A stretch of 59,496 bases of DNA from a virus, in the IMG/VR virus record IMGVR_UViG_3300035670_000232, positions 1 to 59,496 of that record. One strand, given 5' to 3'. The notes beneath the pieces are model-generated. The model was not told where the DNA came from and ran no database searches. It saw only the letters and a program-made list of their open reading frames with translations. This document shows positions 22,701-30,426 of this stretch, in pieces (positions within the stretch are counted from its first letter, which is position 1; each line of letters begins with the position of its first letter). Both the position numbers and the translations under genes were made by a program.

Positions 22701-23463
22701 GCGTGTACTGCGACAGGAAATCAGCCTCGTCCATCTCCAGCTTGCGGGCGCGGGCCAGCGACGAACCAAAGGCTTGGTGACGAACCGACTCAGGCAGGGC
22801 GTCAAGTGTGACATCCTCCAGCGGCACCGACGAGAACGGAGATCCAGGTGGGGGTGTGGATTCAGGGATCGCAGACAGCCACTTGTCCTCTGCGTCTCTG
22901 GCGATGTCGTCAATAAGGTCGTTGGGCGTGCGAGTCAGGAACGCCTCGCGAGGCCCGACGCCTGCCTTCCTGGCCTTGAGGGCGAAGTCATCCAGCAGCC
23001 CGGCCTTCTGGGCAACGCGAGCGGGAGCCCGTGTCGCACCACGACCCAGGATGGCCAGCGGGTTGAGGTAGGTTAGGGGGTCTAGGGCAATCTCACCAGC
23101 CAGGCCGCCAATCCAGTTGCCCCAGTTGTTGTCGTCGCCTACGAGGCCGTATTGCCTCAGAAGCTCCCGCCCATCCACCCGTTCGTCTGCTGTCTCCACA
23201 AGCGACGAGAGGGCCTTTCCTGGGCCTCCTGACAGGAGCCCTCGCACCATCGCCCCTGGGGTGTCCAGAATCCACCCGAGCCCTGCCATACCAGAGGCCG
23301 AGGCCCCGGCAACCTGGGCAAGAAGGGACTTCCTTTCCTCCTCGGGCATGAGATCCGCAAGGCCGGGCTTCTTGCGAACACGCCTGCCGTACTCATCGAA
23401 CTCAGGGATCAATGAGTCAAGCGGATCTACCCCGCCGTAGTAGTCCATCAACGGGGAGGACAT
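19747..23463 (-). CDS. Large virion-associated (probably injected) protein (1238 aa)
   Basis: The longest gene. Mostly helical, with hydrophobic Gly/Ala segments near residues 50-75 and 115-140. SSFKVGALASPAYHFRNLYS (~755) and FIPFYSYPRGIIPSVVENIL (~955) are sequence marks of large internal or injected virion proteins of podovirus-like phages. The end is strongly basic (ERKKAERDPLEVFFG). No lytic transglycosylase or protease motif is visible. Last gene of the tail block, next to another large protein; a DNA-ejection role is inferred. Confidence 0.6.
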   Translation of the reverse strand: MSSPLMDYYGGVDPLDSLIPEFDEYGRRVRKKPGLADLMPEEERKSLLAQVAGASASGMAGLGWILDTPGAMVRGLLSGGPGKALSSLVETADERVDGRELLRQYGLVGDDNNWGNWIGGLAGEIALDPLTYLNPLAILGRGATRAPARVAQKAGLLDDFALKARKAGVGPREAFLTRTPNDLIDDIARDAEDKWLSAIPESTPPPGSPFSSVPLEDVTLDALPESVRHQAFGSSLARARKLEMDEADFLSQYTPQDLISQAREDALSNFTRAAQGSGLDADSLLDQTLGAVMEARIPGMKTGLPILTGEAGRPIARAFDKLGEGLASNRYTGPLATRAIAAFDPTVMGQTDRADQWLAREAFANQKKAMGDAREELAREVYRASDGVTGELGGEAVNFNSQRVQNAIADMIEAGMDPANIANITDQSAVDLVMNTPAWRDFADWSHRRNLESLRNREAAGLNAASFGSNEGTSYLARQVKRFATEEAPVIPNRDPRKKIPYERGERLFSLDDLVGKGRREYTDIVRPRETFRRLLTDPQVEGLQQRLIEAAPADTPAIIDQAFASLGLEAPYQNIRHEGQTIDSLMGALATPDIDEPAKLQSALDLLTGKQRQLKTELGDLLRQADLQHAQEGIGLFDNSVVSDMARSMLGEARSVGAADMLRDRLAAAARPQLADMIEGGGYVPMDQALKDIGFNKNRFEELTGMDVARHSISESELNALKKVAPQQALNKDNPLTRLYDSYTSSFKVGALASPAYHFRNLYSGLLSTMMNTDEGGLKALPGRVADWWAGMRAGSGNYNAIAKRLAKAPGYEGLDTKQRIDKFLMESGRHDLGQGFINEGADTRAFIVGQGDQTRPKLYDKDRSWMDWLTVRGVDFAGIAKERAAPKETLNPLLQWNERLGKRVEDANRVGTYLGEIRRGAVPDAAAAKVAKTQIDYSPAAFTEFERKLKRFIPFYSYPRGIIPSVVENILERPGALQGRTIRAISNASRPNEDTFLPEHLRKSAAIQIPGAAGSDPNLANVISGITMPYDPVNLISPGIGGTLYEKVTDALQKTGMNFAGMLNPAVKAPLELLLDRQLYSGRELSDTYSMLEDKAGLGTLGRHIEQLLVNVPGGGQAAGIVRTAIDERLSPMERAQKLIANKLVGAGLRTIDRNKAMEHAARDTYAELLRTVPGVQSYETLNVPEEALARLSEDQRRQYMHYRIMQAEASKRARERKKAERDPLEVFFGKALLTP

Positions 23464-23466
23464 GGA

Positions 23467-25617
23467 TCAGACTCCGAGCGCGGAGCGAATGGCATTGCCG
23501 TCTACGTCTGGATAGCGACCGAGAACCTCGTCAACGGCCGCTTTCTTTTCCTCTGGGCTCAGCCCAAAACCCCAGCTTGTCTTATCGCGAGCGTCCTTGG
23601 CAGCATCATACGCCTCGGCATATCTTGCCATGCGAGTTGCCTCATCCCTTTGCCCGAGAGCAATGGACTCAGGAGTTGGCTGACCAGCAGCGACACCAGC
23701 AGCCTCATGCCTTGCACGCTCGGCGTTGGCGGCGGCAATCCTGGCTTCGCTTTCAGCCTGGAGCCTAGCCTGTTCTCGGCCAAAGCCAGCCAATCGCAAC
23801 TCAATAGCACGAGCGTTCGTCCTTGCTTCCATCAGCTTTGCTTCGCGGTCAAGCTGAACAAGTTGATTCTGGGCATCGAACTGACGGCGTGATTCCCCTA
23901 GGAGAGCGCTCGCTTCCGACTCCCTGGCTCCAGCATTGATCTCAGCCACGCGGATATTGCCAGCGGAGGGATCAACGGGGGCATGGGACGGACGGCTGGT
24001 CATGCGATAGCCATGCCGCGTCTGCTCCTGCGACCACTCACGGGGAGTGAAGTGCTGCTCGGCAACCCGCTGCCGCTGCTCAGGAGACAGCTTGCTGTAC
24101 ATGTCGTAGTCCGCGCGGCTCATGCCAAGACCGCGAGCCATGCCATATTCCTTCACTCGCTGCTTGCGTGCAGCAAGGTCTTGGTCCTTGGCCTGATTGA
24201 TCATGGACATAAGCCCAGCACGATTATTCCGAATCATGTCCTGGTTGTACTGGCCACCATCGCTTTGGCCATTCTCGGTCAACAGGCGAAACACTTCCTG
24301 CTCGGAGAGTTGCCCCCCAAGCTCGCGAGCCTTTCGTCGGGCTTCTCTTCGCAGGTAGCCGTAGTTGGTGTTCATCAACTCGCCGCCCTGGTGCGGGAGC
24401 GAGCCCTTCATGTCGGCAGTGAGGTCTGCTGCGGAGATGGGTTCTTCAACACTGGCCTGGCCAGCCATATCCTCCATGGCGTCCATCTCGCCGATGTCCA
24501 GCGGGGTGTCGCCAACCCCTGCAAGAGCAGCACTCATGGGGTCGCGAGTGGTGTCGTATGGGACCGGGAATGGATCCATGTCCACGGGATCTTCGCCTGG
24601 TCGTGGAGCCGAGTCGATGGCCGCCAGGTTCCCTTCATCGAACATGGCGTTCGGATGGGAGGCAGTGAACGAGTCCATGATAGCCTGTCCGGCGAGGCTC
24701 AAGGCTCCAAGCCCAGCAGCGCCAGCGGCCACCCGACCTGGGTTGCCGTAGATAGCGTCACGGAAGTCCGCGACACGGCTGGCGATAGTCGGCCCTTCAG
24801 GAAGAGTTGAGGCTCGCGGAAGTGCGTCCTCAAGCCACGGCGCACTCTCTCGGATAGAGTTCTGCACAAGGTCTGGATCGTCGGCGGCACTGACCGGAGT
24901 CGGCTGCGCCATCGGATCGCGAGGAGGCATCGCAAGGTCTGCATTGAGGGACGGGTCGTAGCCAAGCCTCGGAAGGTCTGGCTGGCCTGCCGCAGTGGTG
25001 CCGATCCTTCGCTGGCCGGGGCCGGGAAGGTTCAGTGTTTCGCCAAACTCATCAACCTCATCCACGAGAGACGGGGCAGAAGTTCCAAGGCGGCGAGGGT
25101 CACGGAATGGGGGACCGGCAGGAATGAGGTCGCCGCTATCCATGAGGCCGGGGCCGATTGGACCCTTGTACTCAATGGCCGGGAGAGAGCCGGTCGCGGC
25201 GGCAACGTCCACCTTCATGGCGTCAAGCTGATCCGGGCTCAGGTACACGCCAGGCCACTCCCTCCACGAGCGGTCGATACCTGCGTCTGGGCCGGGGGGG
25301 ATCTCAGGGCCGTACTTCTGGGTGAGCTTGCTGGCAATCGCGATGGCCCTGGGGTTTGAGTCGAAGACCTGAGCCCCCAGTAGTGGCCGCTCCCAGTTGA
25401 GCGTCCGCATCGTGTCTTCGTTGGCGATCAAGCCCTCTTGTACCTGCGGCAAAGATGCACGCACAGCCGGATTGGCGAGAGCCCTGTCCAACGCAGCGAC
25501 TCGCTCCAACTGCCTGGCCATGGCCGGATCGGCCATCAATGCGTCAAGAACGCTGGCACCTTTCTTGGCAGCCCGCCCTACGCGACCGAGATTGTTGAGC
25601 CCATCGGGGGTTGCCAT
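23467..25617 (-). CDS. Probable internal virion protein (716 aa)
   Basis: Low-complexity, Asp/Pro/Gly-rich N-terminal half; a short hydrophobic segment near 285-310 (GRVAAGAAGLGALSLAGQAI). From ~400 there is a long helical region rich in Arg, Gln, Ala and Glu (EASALLGESRRQFDAQNQ...). No enzymatic motif. Position just before the 1238-aa protein suggests it is also a virion or ejection protein. Confidence 0.5.
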   Translation of the reverse strand: MATPDGLNNLGRVGRAAKKGASVLDALMADPAMARQLERVAALDRALANPAVRASLPQVQEGLIANEDTMRTLNWERPLLGAQVFDSNPRAIAIASKLTQKYGPEIPPGPDAGIDRSWREWPGVYLSPDQLDAMKVDVAAATGSLPAIEYKGPIGPGLMDSGDLIPAGPPFRDPRRLGTSAPSLVDEVDEFGETLNLPGPGQRRIGTTAAGQPDLPRLGYDPSLNADLAMPPRDPMAQPTPVSAADDPDLVQNSIRESAPWLEDALPRASTLPEGPTIASRVADFRDAIYGNPGRVAAGAAGLGALSLAGQAIMDSFTASHPNAMFDEGNLAAIDSAPRPGEDPVDMDPFPVPYDTTRDPMSAALAGVGDTPLDIGEMDAMEDMAGQASVEEPISAADLTADMKGSLPHQGGELMNTNYGYLRREARRKARELGGQLSEQEVFRLLTENGQSDGGQYNQDMIRNNRAGLMSMINQAKDQDLAARKQRVKEYGMARGLGMSRADYDMYSKLSPEQRQRVAEQHFTPREWSQEQTRHGYRMTSRPSHAPVDPSAGNIRVAEINAGARESEASALLGESRRQFDAQNQLVQLDREAKLMEARTNARAIELRLAGFGREQARLQAESEARIAAANAERARHEAAGVAAGQPTPESIALGQRDEATRMARYAEAYDAAKDARDKTSWGFGLSPEEKKAAVDEVLGRYPDVDGNAIRSALGV

Positions 25618-25844
25618 TACTTCTTACCCTTCTTCTTTGGGAGATCGCACTCAGTAACCTCTACTTCGCGAGGCTTGCCATGCCCCTCTTCGTGGAGGTC
25701 GGCCAGGTCATTCTTCTCGCCTTTGAGAATCTTGTCCACCAAAGCCTGCTCGCCGTCATCGTCTGCCTGGAGAAGCTGCTTCACCAGTTTACGAAGGGCT
25801 TTGGGCGAAAGGTCTTCAAGATCAAGAGCGACTGACTTAGCCAT
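25617..25844 (-). CDS. Small acidic/basic hypothetical protein (75 aa)
   Basis: MAKSVALDLEDLSPKALRKL..., helical, with a Lys-rich end (PKKKGKK). It overlaps both neighbours by one base (TAATG). Position among tail genes suggests a virion or chaperone role; none shown. Confidence 0.6.
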   Translation of the reverse strand: MAKSVALDLEDLSPKALRKLVKQLLQADDDGEQALVDKILKGEKNDLADLHEEGHGKPREVEVTECDLPKKKGKK

Positions 25845-26209
25845 TAGAGAAGTCCTGAGAGTAGTCCGAGGTATTGGTTCTGCTGCTGAAACTGAAGGGA
25901 CGCCAAAGCCTGAGCCATACGTTCCTGGTCTGCCTGTGACTGCATCGCCATGCCCGCAATGCCAGCGTCATCCTGAGTCTGCTGGCTATACGCTTGAGCA
26001 ATGCCCTTGGCAGTAGCGTCAGCACCCTGGATCGCAGCCTGCTGTTTCTGAGCGCCGCCACGAGACATGCCCGGACGATCAAGTTGCTTTTCCTGCCATC
26101 GCTGATCGCCAGCGGCTTTGCCTTGGGCCATGTTCTGATTGAAGATGGCCGGGCCGTACTGATAGTCGTACGTCGGAACTTCTGGCTTGTAGAACGTGAT
26201 GCCATTCAT
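25844..26209 (-). CDS. Gln-rich structural-region protein (121 aa)
   Basis: Gln makes up much of the sequence (GGAQKQQAAIQG, QSQADQERMAQALASLQFQQ). Short hydrophobic end LGLLSGLL. Its close neighbour at 26206 ends similarly (SLLGGLLR), so the two may be paired virion components. ATGA overlap on the left. Confidence 0.55.
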   Translation of the reverse strand: MNGITFYKPEVPTYDYQYGPAIFNQNMAQGKAAGDQRWQEKQLDRPGMSRGGAQKQQAAIQGADATAKGIAQAYSQQTQDDAGIAGMAMQSQADQERMAQALASLQFQQQNQYLGLLSGLL

Positions 26210-26505
26210 CGCAGCAGCCCCCCAAGCAGAGAGCCAACCGTGTTCATGTACGCCGAGTTCTGGCTGCCAACCGTCTGCAACCCAGACAACGCCAAGCCAC
26301 GCTGAAGACCCTGGTTCTGCATCTGATAGTTGAGGTTCGCGTTCTCAGCCTCGCGCTGATAAACAGGAAGATTCAGGCTGACATTGAACACATCGGACGC
26401 AGCATCGTTTTCAGGGGCATACGACTGCATCGCAGCCATACGCTGCCTTTGCGTGTACGGCGAGACTGGCGGCCGGTTAGCGAGTTCTGTCTGGTAGTTG
26501 AGCAT
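26206..26505 (-). CDS. Structural-region hypothetical protein (99 aa)
   Basis: MLNYQTELANRPPVSPYTQR... is Asn/Gln-rich and ends in a Gly/Leu tail like the next protein. No domain recognised. It lies between the 887-aa repeat protein and other small tail-region proteins. Confidence 0.55.
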   Translation of the reverse strand: MLNYQTELANRPPVSPYTQRQRMAAMQSYAPENDAASDVFNVSLNLPVYQREAENANLNYQMQNQGLQRGLALSGLQTVGSQNSAYMNTVGSLLGGLLR

Positions 26506-26514
26506 GGACTACTT

Positions 26515-29178
26515 TTACGCTGCGTAAGATGGACCCGCTGGCCGCATGCCGACACGAATGATTTGAGAAGAAGGCTTGGGCTTACCGACCCAGTGGGAGA
26601 TGTCAGCGTTCGGGCCAAAGAGGCCAGTCTGACGAATCGTGCTATCAAACAGCCCGCCAATCTGGCCAGCAGTCTTGTCCCCCTGCCGGAAAATATCTCC
26701 AACCAGGCCAGACACTGGCGACAGCATCCCGCCCACTTGGTCGTAGAAGTTCTGGTTCCCAAGGCTGGAGTTCCAGAGCGAGTTGAGTTGACCGTAAGCC
26801 TGGCTTGGATCAGACGACGAGCCGCCCTGAATGGAACCAGCCAGAGCGTTCAGTGCCTCTCGGTCACGGTCGAAGTTGGCCCAGTTCTGCGGGTTCAGCT
26901 GCGCGCTGTAGAACTGATTCATGCCATCATCCATGGCACTGCGTCCGCTGGACAGCATCCCATTGAGGCCGGTCAGCGTCTGACCGAGCATCGACTGCGG
27001 GACACCGGCTTGCGACTGGAATCCTCGCTCAAGCTGGCCCCGAGCCGTGGCGTCTTGGTCATTCAACTGCGAGAGCAGTGAGGAAGTCTGCAACCCGATG
27101 CGATCCATGTCGCCGCGAGTGGTGTTGCCTACATCCGCAAGGGACGAGTCAAGTCGGCTGCCGACGTTGTTCATGAGCCCGGTGGTCTGGGATTCGATGG
27201 CAGCACGCTTGGCGTCAGCGGAACTTCCAATCTGAGACACAAGCCCCCGACCAGAAGATGCAAGCTCCCCGGTCTGCCTCGCCATGCTGTCGTCAATGCC
27301 GCCGAGAAGGCCCTGGCCGATTGATCCAATGCGGTCCATCGCGCTGCCCATCTTACTGCCGATGGAGCCCATTCCGGTGGAGGCTTGATTGGCAATGGCG
27401 CCCATGCCGCTCGTCATGGAGCCGCCGATGCTGCCCATGTCTCGGTCGGCGTCAGCGGAAAGCATACCGAGAAGCCCGCGAGTGCTGCCGTCGATTGAGC
27501 CAAGAGTGCTGCCAAGGCGGCTGTCAATCGCACTAGTGCCAAGGCCAGTCTGATTGGCGATGTCGCCCATGCGGCCAGCCATCGAACTTTCAATCTGGCC
27601 AAGGTTCCCAGAGTTCATCCCGCCAAGCTGGCCGAGGGTCTGCCCGAGAGTAGCAGTGTTGTTGCCGTACCCCGAGTTCGCATGACCGGCCACACGATCC
27701 ATGGCGTTGTTCGCCATTGCGGCAAGGTCAGCGCCGTATTGGCCATAGTTGGTGCCGCCGTTGAAGTTGAAGTTGAGCCCGCCGCCACCCAGTCCCCAGC
27801 CGCTTGCAATCGGACCATTGACGCCAGTTGCATTGAATGCGCCGCTGCCGCCCATGCCGCTCAAGGCACCAGAAACCATGCCAGCACGGCCGAGATTCCC
27901 GGAGGCACCAATAGCTGCCTGTCCAAGGAGGGCGTTGGAGTCAAGGGCTCCACGGGCGATTTGGCCCACGTTCGCAAGACCAGCCTGGTTAGTAAGGCCA
28001 GCAGCCTGAAGGCCAGCCTGGGACGATCCGCCCATCGCAGAAAGCCCGGCCTGAGATGCGCCGTTCATGGCGTTGAGGCCAGCCTGCTGCGTAGCCCCCA
28101 TTGCATTCATGCCAGCGTTCGCAGCCCCGCCCATGGCGCTAAGACCGGCCTGCGATGTTCCGCTCATGCCAGCTTGGCGAGCCTGGGCTGCTGCACCCTT
28201 CGCCGTAAGACCAGCCTGGCCGAGCATGCCTGAAGCCTGGAGCCCATTGGACCCCATATTCCCCATGGCCTGGAGCCCGGCCTGCGATGTTGCCCCAAGC
28301 GAATTGGTGACGCCTTGGCCTACAATGCCTTGCGACTGAAGGCCAGCGACATTGGTGTTGCCCATCGCGTCCATCATTGCGCGTGAGGCTTCACTCATGC
28401 CCTGAAGTCCAGCCGTGTTGGTCAGCCCAGCCGACTGAAGCCCGGACTGGCCAATACCGCCCATCGCACCAAAAGCCGACGAGCCAAGCTGGCCCTTTGC
28501 CTGAAGGCCAGCGTTACTCGCAAGCCCCTGAGCATTGAGCCCCGATTGACCGAGAGAGCTTCCGGCCGCCTGGTTTGCAGCCTGCATGTCCGACAGGGCC
28601 TTCATGTAGCCAGCAGTCTGCATGGCTTGAGCCTGCTGCGCTGCACTAGAGGCGCTTCCGAAAGAGGCAAGGCCCTGCCCATACATCTGCGAAGCGCCGT
28701 GCTGACGGGCGGCCTCGGCCATGGCGTTGGCGCCGTAGAGATTGCCTCGCTCGTTTGCTTGAGCCTGAGCGAGATCGCTGTAAGCACCACCAAGCTGCGC
28801 GAGACTTGATCCTCGCATAGCATCTGAGGTCGTGCTTGAACGATAAATGTCAGCGAGCGACTGAGCAAAGCCAACGGGAGCCTGAGCAAAAGAGTTCATT
28901 GCCCCGCCCATGGCATTGGCCATCGCCCCGCCAATCTGGCCAGCCGCCTGGTACTGCCCAGCCGCGTTGCCGCCAATGGCATTGGCAAACATTCCAGGCT
29001 GCTTGTAGAGCGTATCCAGAATCCCGGCCTGTCCCTGGAGTCGCGACTGCTGGGTGGCCTGGTTGGCGTTATTGATGCCGACGAGCCCGGCCACATGCGA
29101 ACTGTAGGCGTCCATCGCTGGACCCCAAGCCGCTGGATTGCCACTAAGCCACGACGGGTAAGCTGGGATTTGAGTCAT
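26515..29178 (-). CDS. Long Gly/Ala-rich hendecad-repeat virion protein (887 aa)
   Basis: Residues ~210-430 repeat an 11-residue unit of the type QAGLSAMGGAS (six near-perfect consecutive units, more degenerate ones before them). Residues ~500-720 hold a second looser repeat of the IGSKMGSAMDRIGSIG type. Both suggest long amphipathic helices, as in a fibre or an internal coiled structure. A complete GGACAAT motif lies 10 bases upstream and includes the ribosome binding site region. Probably a tail fibre or ejected protein. Confidence 0.6.
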   Translation of the reverse strand: MTQIPAYPSWLSGNPAAWGPAMDAYSSHVAGLVGINNANQATQQSRLQGQAGILDTLYKQPGMFANAIGGNAAGQYQAAGQIGGAMANAMGGAMNSFAQAPVGFAQSLADIYRSSTTSDAMRGSSLAQLGGAYSDLAQAQANERGNLYGANAMAEAARQHGASQMYGQGLASFGSASSAAQQAQAMQTAGYMKALSDMQAANQAAGSSLGQSGLNAQGLASNAGLQAKGQLGSSAFGAMGGIGQSGLQSAGLTNTAGLQGMSEASRAMMDAMGNTNVAGLQSQGIVGQGVTNSLGATSQAGLQAMGNMGSNGLQASGMLGQAGLTAKGAAAQARQAGMSGTSQAGLSAMGGAANAGMNAMGATQQAGLNAMNGASQAGLSAMGGSSQAGLQAAGLTNQAGLANVGQIARGALDSNALLGQAAIGASGNLGRAGMVSGALSGMGGSGAFNATGVNGPIASGWGLGGGGLNFNFNGGTNYGQYGADLAAMANNAMDRVAGHANSGYGNNTATLGQTLGQLGGMNSGNLGQIESSMAGRMGDIANQTGLGTSAIDSRLGSTLGSIDGSTRGLLGMLSADADRDMGSIGGSMTSGMGAIANQASTGMGSIGSKMGSAMDRIGSIGQGLLGGIDDSMARQTGELASSGRGLVSQIGSSADAKRAAIESQTTGLMNNVGSRLDSSLADVGNTTRGDMDRIGLQTSSLLSQLNDQDATARGQLERGFQSQAGVPQSMLGQTLTGLNGMLSSGRSAMDDGMNQFYSAQLNPQNWANFDRDREALNALAGSIQGGSSSDPSQAYGQLNSLWNSSLGNQNFYDQVGGMLSPVSGLVGDIFRQGDKTAGQIGGLFDSTIRQTGLFGPNADISHWVGKPKPSSQIIRVGMRPAGPSYAA

Positions 29179-29187
29179 GCAATGCTC

Positions 29188-29204
29188 CTACAGGACTATT
29201 GTCC
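29188..29204 (-). promoter_or_regulatory. GGACAAT late-promoter-like motif 2
   Basis: Reads GGACAATAGTCCTGTAG, the consensus form, followed by GAGC and the ATG at 29178. Confidence 0.7.
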
Positions 29205-29235
29205 CAAACTGGGCCTGGTGGAAACTGGCGAATTT

Positions 29236-30426
29236 TCAGGCCGTTGCTGGCAAATCCGGGACAATGGCCGCCATGTTGTGGACAATCTTCTCGGTCGTGG
29301 TGGTCAAGGCGCATGTGTTCGGGTCAAACGTAGCGCTCGTCACAACATCCGGCGTGAGCTTCAGATTCTTGAGGGCCAGAGAAAGCCTCCTAAGCCCCTG
29401 GTACGCCAGCCCTGCCACCCGCCTGGCCACAGGGTCCATGCCGCCTTGATTTCCGGGGTTGTTGTTAAAAACGCGATTGTCGATGTGCTGGTTGATGACA
29501 GGGCCAAAGTTTGCAGGAAACCAGAAGATTCCACCCGGAGGCCCCTGGGCTCCCGGAATGCCATTCTCGCCATCCTTGCCAGCGGCCCCAGGAGAGCCAT
29601 CAAGCCCTCGGCTTCCCTGGCGACCGGAAGGTCCATTAATGATCGTGTCACCGTTGAACACACGGGCGTCAATGTTGCTCGTGTGCATGTGGTTCGTGTA
29701 GGTGTCGCCAGCAAACAGATTCGTCGTGCTGGTGTTGCCTTCAATGTTGAAGGTATTCCCGGCGTAGTGATTGTTGGCGAAATACTGGTTGAGGTTCTGC
29801 GTCAACTCAGTCCGCATATCGAAGTTCGGCCCGCCGTAGTAGGTGCTGTTCCAGTCGCCGCCACGAAAACCGCCGCCACCAGGCATGTCAATGAACGTGT
29901 CATTGTCGTAGTTCTGAGGGAACAGGTAGTGATTGAACGTCGGGTTCCAGCCTGGTCCGCCGTTGCCATGCGGTGAAGTGAATTCTGGACTCTGCCCATT
30001 TGTCCACGGCGTGTATCCTCCACCCCATGAATCGCCAGGATTGGGATTGGCTGGTATCGGCGGCAGATTGATCGTCGGCCCGCCAGAGATGTAGTCGCCG
30101 TTGTTGTAGATGCTATCGCCAGTGAATGGGCCGATGTTGTTGGTGATGCTTGGCCCAGGACCGTAAGACGGCGGTGGTGTCGAATTGAACGGAAGCCCGC
30201 CAGGCCCGCTGCCGTCTCCGTATCCATCACTCCCCTGATAGCGACCGCCGCCAGGAATAGACTCAGGTGACAGGCCGGACATCCTGCTTGGCGCAACCGT
30301 CATTGGGCCACGATGCTCAAGGGCCTGCCCGCACTGACCAACCGTTGAGAGGAGTGCTGAAATCTGGTTTTGGTTTAGGATGCCCTGGAGTGACCTGCCA
30401 ATCCCTGGGGCGGCGCGTGTAAGCAT
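29236..30426 (-). CDS. Collagen-like tail fibre protein (396 aa)
   Basis: Residues ~262-298 are Gly-X-Y triplets (GPSGRQGSRGLDGSPGAAG...), a short collagen-like stalk. Before this lies an Asn/Gly/Tyr-rich low-complexity region with YNNGDYISGG and NTFNIEGNTSTTN. The C-terminal ~100 residues are a mixed domain. Such proteins are usually trimeric virion fibres. It overlaps the nozzle gene by one base. Confidence 0.65.
   Translation of the reverse strand: MLTRAAPGIGRSLQGILNQNQISALLSTVGQCGQALEHRGPMTVAPSRMSGLSPESIPGGGRYQGSDGYGDGSGPGGLPFNSTPPPSYGPGPSITNNIGPFTGDSIYNNGDYISGGPTINLPPIPANPNPGDSWGGGYTPWTNGQSPEFTSPHGNGGPGWNPTFNHYLFPQNYDNDTFIDMPGGGGFRGGDWNSTYYGGPNFDMRTELTQNLNQYFANNHYAGNTFNIEGNTSTTNLFAGDTYTNHMHTSNIDARVFNGDTIINGPSGRQGSRGLDGSPGAAGKDGENGIPGAQGPPGGIFWFPANFGPVINQHIDNRVFNNNPGNQGGMDPVARRVAGLAYQGLRRLSLALKNLKLTPDVVTSATFDPNTCALTTTTEKIVHNMAAIVPDLPATA

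Noticed and set aside
29262-29282. Plus-strand GGGACAATGG inside the fibre gene
   Set aside because: Wrong strand for the motif set, inside coding sequence, and followed by no gene; taken as chance.
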